From NCBI GenBank assembly GCA_903919105.1, contig CAIXGT010000116.1, forward strand, positions 1 to 5,033: 5,033 nucleotides of DNA. Direction: 5' to 3'. Source of the DNA: an uncultured Spartobacteria bacterium. Its GTDB lineage: Bacteria > Verrucomicrobiota > Verrucomicrobiae > Chthoniobacterales > UBA6821. The notes below the pieces were generated by a model, which was not told the DNA's origin, did not search any database, and saw only the letters and a program-made list of their open reading frames with translations. Of the stretch, positions 1-5,033 are shown piece by piece; within the stretch, counting starts at the first letter, position 1; each line of letters starts with the position of its first letter. Position numbers and translations under genes: made by a program.

Positions 1-1313
1 AGGGGATGCTCGCTGCCTCGTTCGGCAGATACGGCTAAGGAGAGGAGATCGGTCTCCGTAAAAGGTGTGAGGGGATGGATGCCGGAGAGCTCCGGCCTTC
101 CCTCGGTGAGTGTCCCTGTCTTGTCGAGAGCGAGCAGGGTGGCGACGGAGAGGTTCTGGAGTGATGCCGCATCGCGCACGAGGATCCCGTGTCGTGCTGC
201 CTGACCAATGCCGACCATGAGTGCCATCGGTGTGGCTAGTCCCAGCGCGCAGGGGCAGGCAATGAGGAGGACGGAGACGGCCGATTGCAGACCCATGAAC
301 CAGCCGCCGCCGAGTAGGATCCAAATGATCAGCGTGATGGACGAGAGTCCGAGGACAATCGGGACAAAGATAGAGGCGACCTTGTCGGCGAGCTGCTGGA
401 CGGGGGCTCGGCTTCTCTGGGCCTGTGCCACAGTGGCGATAATCCCGGAAAGGAGAGTGCCTGCTCCAGCGGAGTCAACCCGGAGGAGGAAGCTGCCTTG
501 GCGATTGAGCGTACCCGCTGAGACCCGTGATCCAGCCTGTTTCTCGACAGGAAGCGGTTCGCCGGTAAGCATCGACTCGTCAATCGAACTCCATCCCTCG
601 GTGATCGTCCCGTCAGCAGGGATCTTTCCTCCCGGAAGGATACGGATCATGTCGCCCGAGTGGAGTGACGAGACAGAAACCTCGTGGTCGCCTCTGGAAG
701 TTACGAGGAGGGCCTTCGGTGGAGTGAGATCGAGCAGTTCGCGAAGCGATGATCCGGCGCGCGCGCGACCCCGCGCTTCCAGCCACTGGCCCAACAGGAC
801 AAGGATCATGATCGTCGAGGCGGCCTCAAAGTAGAGACCGTGTGCGGCTCCCCCCAGCAGGAGGGTCGCTACGCTTTGCAGAAACGCTGCCCCCGTTCCG
901 AGGATGATGAGGGAGAACATGTTGAGCTGAGCTCCGGCAAAGGAGCGACACCCCTTGACCCAGATCGGGGCACCGCACCAGAAAACGACAGGAATCGACA
1001 GGAGGCACTCCACCCACCCGGATAGTCTCTCCGGGAGGGGGTGCAGGCCTGCCATCGGAGCCATGGCGATCACGAGAAGTGGAAGTCCGAGAAGCGCACC
1101 AAGGAGCGTTCGTTTGCCGACCAGTGCTGCGTCATCATCTTCTGCCAATGATGGGATCAGCGGCTCCAGGGGCATTCCGCATTTCGGACAATCACCAGGG
1201 CGGTCGGCGAGAACCTGCGGATGCATTGGGCAGGTGTAAAGTGAGTCCTCGGCGGCAGATGATACGGCAGCTATTGCCGTCTTATGGTGATCGTGATGAC
1301 AGCAGTGGCTCAT
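1..1313 (-). CDS. Cu+/Ag+-type P1B ATPase, C-terminal part cut by window edge
   Basis: This is an inner-membrane ATP-driven exporter of soft metal ions, probably Cu+ or Ag+. I translated 437 residues from the ATG at 1313-1311, and the frame is open to the left edge. The N-terminus has a Cys/His cluster ([10 protein letters not shown]), followed by a YTCPMHP...[10 protein letters not shown] metal-binding module at residues 26-51. There is no GMxCxxC HMA domain. Four hydrophobic segments (about 69-88, 101-119, 131-153, 161-179) precede the actuator domain with TGE at 250-252. Two more follow (about 312-334 and 341-363), the second carrying the CPCALGLA metal site, C353-P354-C355. The phosphorylated Asp is D397 in DKTGTLT, and the visible part ends in SEHP, with H436-P437 typical of P1B ATPases. 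The nucleotide-binding remainder and the last two membrane helices lie outside the window. CPC plus the YTCPMHP module fits the copper/silver branch, but exact metal specificity needs the missing helices. No good Shine-Dalgarno precedes the ATG. No other start is possible, because an in-frame TAA lies at 1355-1353 with no start codon between. Confidence 0.95.
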   Translation of the reverse strand, partial: MSHCCHHDHHKTAIAAVSSAAEDSLYTCPMHPQVLADRPGDCPKCGMPLEPLIPSLAEDDDAALVGKRTLLGALLGLPLLVIAMAPMAGLHPLPERLSGWVECLLSIPVVFWCGAPIWVKGCRSFAGAQLNMFSLIILGTGAAFLQSVATLLLGGAAHGLYFEAASTIMILVLLGQWLEARGRARAGSSLRELLDLTPPKALLVTSRGDHEVSVSSLHSGDMIRILPGGKIPADGTITEGWSSIDESMLTGEPLPVEKQAGSRVSAGTLNRQGSFLLRVDSAGAGTLLSGIIATVAQAQRSRAPVQQLADKVASIFVPIVLGLSSITLIIWILLGGGWFMGLQSAVSVLLIACPCALGLATPMALMVGIGQAARHGILVRDAASLQNLSVATLLALDKTGTLTEGRPELSGIHPLTPFTETDLLSLAVSAERGSEHP

Positions 1314-1343
1314 GAGGTGAGGGGAGATGCGGGAGCAGAGGCT

Positions 1344-1375
1344 ATTAGGCTGTTAGGCTATTGGACTATTAGGTT
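1344..1375 (+). repeat. Tandem degenerate octamer array, four units (NTTAGNCT)
   Basis: Four adjacent 8-base units are read on the plus strand: ATTAGGCT, GTTAGGCT, ATTGGACT and ATTAGGTT. A more decayed unit, CAGAGGCT, may precede them at 1336-1343. The period is exactly 8, and differences concentrate at positions 1 and 6 of the unit. The array ends about 30 bases upstream of the ATPase start codon. A related array lies in the opposite orientation at 1475-1506. Confidence 0.75.
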
Positions 1376-1474
1376 ACTGCAATTGAACCGAAGTGCTTGT
1401 GGTGAGCCATTGGAGTGAGAACCAGCATCTTTTTTGGGAGACGATGGACTTTTTACAAAAGCTGAAAACTTCTA

Positions 1475-1506
1475 TCCCCAACAGTCTAACAGACTAAAAG
1501 GCTAAT
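1475..1506 (-). repeat. Second octamer array, opposite orientation
   Basis: Read on the minus strand, the units are ATTAGCCT, TTTAGTCT and GTTAGACT (1506-1483), then a decayed unit GTTGGGGA (1482-1475). They share the NTTAGNCT pattern and 8-base period of the plus-strand array at 1344-1375. Aligned unit by unit, the two arrays match at 23 of 32 positions, so together they form an imperfect inverted repeat around a 99-base centre. The array starts 5 bases after the stop codon of the upstream methyltransferase gene. Confidence 0.7.
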
Positions 1507-1512
1507 GGCCTT
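1496..1512 (-). terminator. Possible weak terminator hairpin after the TPMT-family gene
   Basis: On the minus strand the sequence AAGGC, loop CATTA, GCCTT (1512-1498) forms a 5-base-pair stem that begins inside the TAA stop codon. It runs into a short T tract of four T in total. The stem and T run are short for a strong intrinsic terminator, and the right arm overlaps the octamer array, so the pairing may be a by-product of the repeat. Partial read-through into the ATPase gene is plausible. Confidence 0.3.
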
Positions 1513-2161
1513 ATTTACCCTTAGCCTTCCTCCTCAGCTGGCAAAGTTCTCTTCCCTCGCGTCCTTCAAAAGCCTCGTCAGGCGTCCATTCCTCAAGCAG
1601 TTCAAAGCTCGGATCAAAGAGCGAAGAAATTTCTTCCCTAGTCGTACCATGAGGGGGGCCTGAGGGTGCCGCCGGATGGAGGTAAAAGATTGCAAAGAAA
1701 TGACCGCCGGGTTTCAAGACTGCTTCGATAGCTTTTAGATACTCGGCTCGAAGTGTCGGCGGAATAGCACAGAAGCAGGTGTGCTCGAAGACCCAGTCAA
1801 ACCGGCCATTCCATGACTTGGGTAATTCGAAAAGATTCCCCTGCTCGTAATGCTCGCCGCCTGCGATCGGATAAGAGCGGGAGAGGGTGATTGCTGAGGA
1901 TGAAAGATCGAGTCCGGTGACTTTAGCGTCATGTGCTGCAAGCGCCCGGACATCGTGGCCCGGTCCTGATCCTGGGACGAGGACCTCTCCTCGGATCGGG
2001 TGTCTCGTCAGGAATTTCGTCAGAGCTGGTGCTGCGTATCCTTCGTCCCAAGGTGTATCTCCCGCCTGATAACGGGCTTCCCAATCCACGGGGTCAAACA
2101 CACGATTACTGCCTGATCCAGCAGGTGCCGAGGGCGATGCCGAGTTGGTATTTGCGTTCAT
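1511..2161 (-). CDS. TPMT-family (thiol/thiopurine) S-methyltransferase
   Basis: This is a cytosolic SAM-dependent methyltransferase of 216 residues, a normal length for the TPMT family. Visible family marks are DWEARYQAGDTPWDEG (26-41), the SAM-binding VPGSGPGHD loop (62-70), the acidic end of the next strand in GLDLS (83-87), EHTCFCAI (126-133), LKPGG (149-153) and GPPHGTT near 168-174. Family members methylate thiols or halide/thiocyanate ions, and some bacterial ones methylate selenium or tellurium species; the substrate here cannot be read from sequence. The ATG at 2161 gives a Ser/Ala/Asn-rich leader and a 56-base overlap with the upstream methyltransferase gene; its GGAG lies only one base before the ATG. 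A GTG at 2101-2099 (residue 21) would remove the overlap, leave a 4-base gap and still keep every conserved motif, so it is a serious alternative. Tight packing implies co-transcription with the upstream methyltransferase. Confidence 0.9.
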   Translation of the reverse strand: MNANTNSASPSAPAGSGSNRVFDPVDWEARYQAGDTPWDEGYAAPALTKFLTRHPIRGEVLVPGSGPGHDVRALAAHDAKVTGLDLSSSAITLSRSYPIAGGEHYEQGNLFELPKSWNGRFDWVFEHTCFCAIPPTLRAEYLKAIEAVLKPGGHFFAIFYLHPAAPSGPPHGTTREEISSLFDPSFELLEEWTPDEAFEGREGRELCQLRRKAKGK

Positions 2162-2864
2162 GCTCCCGTATCAGGAATGGCAGATCGACGCGCCGATGCA
2201 ATCGGAACTCTCCGGAAAGTCTCATAGAGAGCTCTTCCTCGCTACGGCGATCGGCATCGCTGCCGCCGATCCAGCGATCCCTAGGCGTGTATTCCTCGAG
2301 CCATGTGAAGGGAGTGGTGAGAAGGAGTTGGCCACCCGGTTTCACCAGACCGGGCAATCGTGAAAGGAAGGCCTCGGGGTCGGGAAGGCGGCAGATCAGA
2401 TTCGCCGCCAGCACCACATCGTAGGGTCCTATTCCTTCGGGAAGACTTGTGGCATCCTGGACGGAAAAAGAAACCCTACTCCTGTCGATCTCCGGCGGGA
2501 CGATGGCTTGGAACGGCGCGTTGATGGCTCCTTCCAGAAGGCGCTCTCCGTCATGCCGCCCTTCGGCTTGGAGTTTCTTTGAGGCATTAATGAAAGAGTT
2601 GGAGTAGTCGCTGGCCTCAACGCGATGGCAGGAGCGTGCGAGTTCGAAGGCTGAGGCCCCAACGGAACAACCAGCCTCAAAAGCTGTAGCCCCGGGCGAA
2701 AGTAGCGAGGTGTCTAATAGCTCACGGACGCATCGGACGGGGAACGGTATCCTCGTGATCGACCGATCAACGGGCAGCGCCTCATGGAACAACTCCTCCG
2801 CTCCGCCGTAGTGGAGTAGAAGATACTCTCCCAGGAGTTTCGGCGTCTCGTAGAGCGATGCCAC
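2106..2864 (-). CDS. Stand-alone OvoA C-terminal-type methyltransferase (putative 4-mercaptohistidine N1-methyltransferase)
   Basis: This is a class I SAM-dependent methyltransferase of 252 residues from the GTG at 2864-2862. It resembles the C-terminal domain of the bifunctional ovothiol enzyme OvoA, which is thought to methylate the imidazole nitrogen of the thiohistidine intermediate. Marks along the chain, numbered from the GTG, are LYETPKLLGEYLLLHYG (4-20), IPFPVRCV (39-46), SAM loop EAGCSVGAS (63-71), SDYSNSFI (85-92), QDATSLP (136-142), AANLICRLPDP (153-163), LVKPGGQLLL (173-182) and TPFTWLEEYTP (184-194). It ends in a RKYQ-type tail. The N-terminal iron-dependent sulfoxide synthase half of OvoA is absent. 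The reading frame stays open far upstream, but that part lies on coding sequence of the preceding gene. The GTG sits 13 bases after that gene's stop and just before the first conserved block. An ATG at 2957, with GGAG four bases upstream, would give 284 residues but an 80-base overlap. Family assignment is strong; the substrate is inferred. Confidence 0.88.
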   Translation of the reverse strand: MASLYETPKLLGEYLLLHYGGAEELFHEALPVDRSITRIPFPVRCVRELLDTSLLSPGATAFEAGCSVGASAFELARSCHRVEASDYSNSFINASKKLQAEGRHDGERLLEGAINAPFQAIVPPEIDRSRVSFSVQDATSLPEGIGPYDVVLAANLICRLPDPEAFLSRLPGLVKPGGQLLLTTPFTWLEEYTPRDRWIGGSDADRRSEEELSMRLSGEFRLHRRVDLPFLIREHERKYQLGIALGTCWIRQ

Positions 2865-2877
2865 GATCAGGAAACGA

Positions 2878-5033
2878 TCAGTTAGGAAGAGCCTGTCCGG
2901 GATCGACCGGAGTGGAGCTTTCCAAGGTCGTGCCAGCCGGGATTTCCAGAGGCTCATGATGCTCCGCTGGTTCGTTAATAATATCCTGCTCGGCTTCTGC
3001 TGAATGCGACGCTGCACCTCCCTCGAGAGCTTCGCCAGCATCACCCTGGAGAGTAAGGTCTGCGGCTTCCGTGGTGATCTCTTCCTTGTGAGTGGAGACC
3101 GGAGAAGCTTTGGGGGCAGAAGAAGTTTTTGGAGCTTTTGGGGTGGGAGGGATCGGGGGAGCTTTGGGAACAGGGCGCGTGGCGGCCTGAAGATTCCCCA
3201 TTGCAAAGTCGATGACATGTCCCTGATGGAGGAGCCAGAGCAGATCGGCGCCTAGGGCCTGCTCACGCCGTTTCAAGGTCTCTGCGTCAACAGCCGGAGA
3301 GGGAACCCTTTCTTTCCTGATTTCAGCTGTTGGCACAACTTCCAAGGGGATTGGAGCCTCGGTTGTTTCCGGCGATGCCTCTACTTCAGCAATCACCACA
3401 ACTGTTTCTGCAACTGATTCCACGGGCGTAGTTGTAGCGGCGGCATCCGTATTAATCGTGGCTGAGGGATCTGAGGGAGCCGATGCTGAGGTCTCTGTGC
3501 GGAGAGCTAGGAGTGCAGCCCACTGCTTGTCACGGTGCTGATTTGGATGGGCCTCCAGGTAATCGAGGATGGTCCTGAAACTCTCACCGATCGGGGTGGT
3601 TTCCCTGTCGAGATAGCGTGGACGGGCCATCGAGACATTGATGATCTTCTTGTGGGACTTGAAGAGCTGAAGGCTGCGGTTGGTCAGCTCCTTTCCGAGC
3701 ACCTGGGCCAGGACAAGCGGGAAGCGGTCCATCTCTTGGAGATTCTGGAGGAGAAGCTCACGAAGGAGAGGGCTTGATCCGTGAAGTGCGACGGCTCCAC
3801 TCAGAGTGATGTCACGTCCGAGAGGTTCAATTTCGCGCTCTGCATGGTGCTCGTTGAAATGGGCAGTGATCTGTTCCAGGGTCAGGCCCTCTTCGGACTT
3901 GCTCTGGTTGCCATCAAGGGCAGGTGCGGTTTCTTCTTCCTCGGAACTAATTTCTTCGGCAGCTGGTTCTTCAGCCGCAGCAATGGTCTCTGTCACCACT
4001 TCTTCGGACGGCGCGGCCTCCTCGGTCTTTTCTTCGGCTGGCGTCTCCGCGGCGCTCTCAGTAGTGCCTTCCACGATCGCTTGCTCTTCAGCTAAAGGAA
4101 CGATTTCAGTAACTGGTTGGGATGCTGCCAAGGTCTCTTCGATCGCTGGTGAAGCGACTTCTTCCGTGACGGGGATATAGACGGTCTTGGTGGACTGTTC
4201 CGCCTTCCACTGCTCGATCAATGCCTCGTCACGCATCATTTTGATACGGGATTTGTAGGCTTCGAAAGGCATGTTCCTGAAGCGCTCCGCATGAAGTGAG
4301 ATCAGGCGCGAGGTGTACTCGTGATGATTCGGTGGGCCAAGGAGGACGCCGCTCATACCGCATTGGGCAACCACGGAGAAAGCTCCCTTCGGTGGTTCTG
4401 AGGTAACGGAGGATTTGCGGTAAAACTTTCCAAGATGTTTGGAGAGGAGGTGAGTGGCCGCCTCCTTGCGGGTTTGCCAGACCGAACCGTCGGCCTTCGC
4501 AAGGAAGAGCTGAGGCGTCTCCTCGTTATCAGCCTGCAGTCTCACGCTGTAGCGATCGGAGAGCTGGACGATCAGTCGGGCGAGTTCGAAGAGGGGGTAG
4601 GCCTTGACTCGGGAACGGATCTGCTTGGCGATGCCCTCGATAGCCGTGAATTCTGGAACCAGTTGGAGCTTCCATCCTTCGAGGATGGGCTTGGGAGCCG
4701 GCTCCGGACGACGGTCACGCTCATCGCGCGGTCCTCTACGATCACCGCGATCTCTGCCGCCAGGGCCTGAGTTTGGACGAGCTCCCCCGGGTCCACGGCC
4801 TTGGCCGGTACCTTGTCCAGATCCAGATCCTCCAGGCCCCTCACGACGGCCTTCCGGACGAGGACGGTCAGGACGCGGTCCTCTGTCGGGTCTTGGACTG
4901 CGTGCGTCGCGTCCCGGCCCCCTGTCTCTGCCTCGGTCTCCACCGCGTCCTTCGAAGCGCTGTGGGCGGTCCCCCTCATCGAATTGTGCCGCGAGCCGAG
5001 CCGAGCTATCAGAGGTCTCGGTTGTCCACGCGG
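2878..5033 (-). CDS. Large modular protein of unknown function, N-terminus beyond window
   Basis: The frame is open from the right edge to the TGA at 2880-2878, giving 717 visible residues (numbered from the edge). A GTG at 4545 could be taken as the start, but sequence upstream is clearly coding and holds no ATG, GTG or TTG, so the true start is off-window. Residues about 18-111 are Arg/Gly/Asp/Pro-rich, with GRGGDRGRDRG-like runs that suggest a disordered, RNA-binding-like region. A globular block follows at 118-285, starting EGWKLQLVPEF and including AYPLFELARLI, VAQCGMSGVLLGPPNHHEY and MPFEAYKSRI. Next comes a Glu/Ala/Thr-rich linker (about 289-381), a second globular block (about 382-512) with RFPLVLAQVLG and ARPRYLDRETTPIGESF, and a further linker. 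A short helical block at 581-617 ends LLHQGHVIDFAMGNL, which looks like the wing of a winged helix. A Lys/Pro-Ala-rich stretch and an acidic tail finish the chain. I recall similar uncharacterised proteins in PVC bacteria. No catalytic motif is evident, and nucleic-acid binding is inference. Confidence 0.88.
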   Translation of the reverse strand, partial: AWTTETSDSSARLAAQFDEGDRPQRFEGRGGDRGRDRGPGRDARSPRPDRGPRPDRPRPEGRREGPGGSGSGQGTGQGRGPGGARPNSGPGGRDRGDRRGPRDERDRRPEPAPKPILEGWKLQLVPEFTAIEGIAKQIRSRVKAYPLFELARLIVQLSDRYSVRLQADNEETPQLFLAKADGSVWQTRKEAATHLLSKHLGKFYRKSSVTSEPPKGAFSVVAQCGMSGVLLGPPNHHEYTSRLISLHAERFRNMPFEAYKSRIKMMRDEALIEQWKAEQSTKTVYIPVTEEVASPAIEETLAASQPVTEIVPLAEEQAIVEGTTESAAETPAEEKTEEAAPSEEVVTETIAAAEEPAAEEISSEEEETAPALDGNQSKSEEGLTLEQITAHFNEHHAEREIEPLGRDITLSGAVALHGSSPLLRELLLQNLQEMDRFPLVLAQVLGKELTNRSLQLFKSHKKIINVSMARPRYLDRETTPIGESFRTILDYLEAHPNQHRDKQWAALLALRTETSASAPSDPSATINTDAAATTTPVESVAETVVVIAEVEASPETTEAPIPLEVVPTAEIRKERVPSPAVDAETLKRREQALGADLLWLLHQGHVIDFAMGNLQAATRPVPKAPPIPPTPKAPKTSSAPKASPVSTHKEEITTEAADLTLQGDAGEALEGGAASHSAEAEQDIINEPAEHHEPLEIPAGTTLESSTPVDPGQALPN

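Larger units (their letters stand above)
1314..1510. other. 197-base intergenic region with two inverted octamer arrays
   Basis: This is the gap between the methyltransferase stop and the ATPase start, and both neighbours read on the minus strand. It contains an octamer array at each end, in opposite orientations, and a small hairpin overlapping the upstream gene's stop. The middle (about 1376-1474) is more A+T rich, with A and T runs. Any ATPase promoter should lie here, but I could not find a convincing -35/-10 pair or a recognisable copper-regulator operator. No ORF or known RNA fold was recognised. Confidence 0.7.

Noticed and set aside
208..834. Plus-strand open frame of 208 codons
   Set aside because: It is antisense to the P-type ATPase, covering its CPC and TGE motifs in mirror image. 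Composition is not protein-like, and the minus-strand reading has clear family motifs.
1376..1474. Copper-regulator operator or sigma70 promoter for the ATPase
   Set aside because: Some TTG-starting and A+T-rich hexamers occur on the minus strand, but none forms a -35/-10 pair with good spacing. No CueR-, CsoR- or CopY-like palindrome was seen.
1336..1506. CRISPR array
   Set aside because: The units are 8 bases and directly adjacent without spacers, and they occur in two opposite orientations, which does not fit repeat-spacer structure.
1933..2424. Plus-strand open frame of 163 codons across both methyltransferase genes
   Set aside because: It runs antisense across two well-supported genes and shows no recognisable domain.
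2865..3218. Upstream extension of the OvoA-type methyltransferase frame, up to an ATG at 3218
   Set aside because: The extension lies wholly or mostly on coding sequence of the preceding gene in another frame. It has Arg/Lys/Leu/Pro-rich composition without conserved motifs and would cause an overlap of about 340 bases.
3535..4180. Plus-strand open frames opposite the Glu/Ala-rich part of the large protein
   Set aside because: These are Ser/Phe/Gly-rich antisense readings of GAA/GCA-type codons. They reflect composition rather than a gene.
4543..4545. GTG as the start of the large protein
   Set aside because: The same frame stays open upstream to the window edge and encodes a continuous protein-like stretch (LFELARLIVQLSDRYSVRLQ) leading through it, so this codon is an internal Val.
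4572..4979. Minus-strand open frame of 135 codons in another frame of the Arg/Gly-rich tract
   Set aside because: The repetitive G+C-rich coding sequence keeps alternative frames open. The frame that continues into the globular block EGWKLQLVPEF is the real one.

Overview
The window looks like a chromosomal segment of a bacterium in or near the PVC superphylum, most likely Verrucomicrobiota. This rests on my recollection of where relatives of the large right-hand protein occur and on the moderately high G+C, so it is a tentative placement. No rRNA, tRNA, CRISPR array, transposase or phage gene was seen. All four convincing genes read on the minus strand, so transcription runs from right to left.

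Layout in order of transcription. (1) 5033-2878: the C-terminal 717 residues of a large modular protein of unknown function whose start lies beyond the right edge. It has an Arg/Gly/Asp-rich disordered N-terminal part, then globular blocks separated by acidic and Pro/Lys-rich linkers. (2) 2864-2106: a stand-alone SAM-dependent methyltransferase matching the C-terminal domain of the ovothiol enzyme OvoA, the putative 4-mercaptohistidine N1-methyltransferase. (3) 2161-1511: a thiopurine/thiol S-methyltransferase (TPMT) family protein that overlaps or nearly abuts the previous gene. (4) 1510-1314: a 197-base gap with two short arrays of a degenerate octamer in opposite orientations. (5) 1313-1: a CPC-type P1B ATPase (Cu+/Ag+ export type) with an unusual N-terminal metal-binding region, cut by the left edge just after its Ser-Glu-His-Pro motif.

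Genes 1 to 3 are packed tightly enough to be one operon. The ATPase is in the same direction but separated by the repeat-bearing gap, so it may have its own promoter. Two methyltransferases with likely thiol or imidazole-thiol chemistry next to a soft-metal exporter suggest a sulfur, redox or metal(loid)-stress neighbourhood. That link is inference from adjacency only.

No clearly new system is proven here. The best leads are the inverted octamer arrays, the split-off OvoA-type methyltransferase paired with a TPMT homologue, and the large modular protein.
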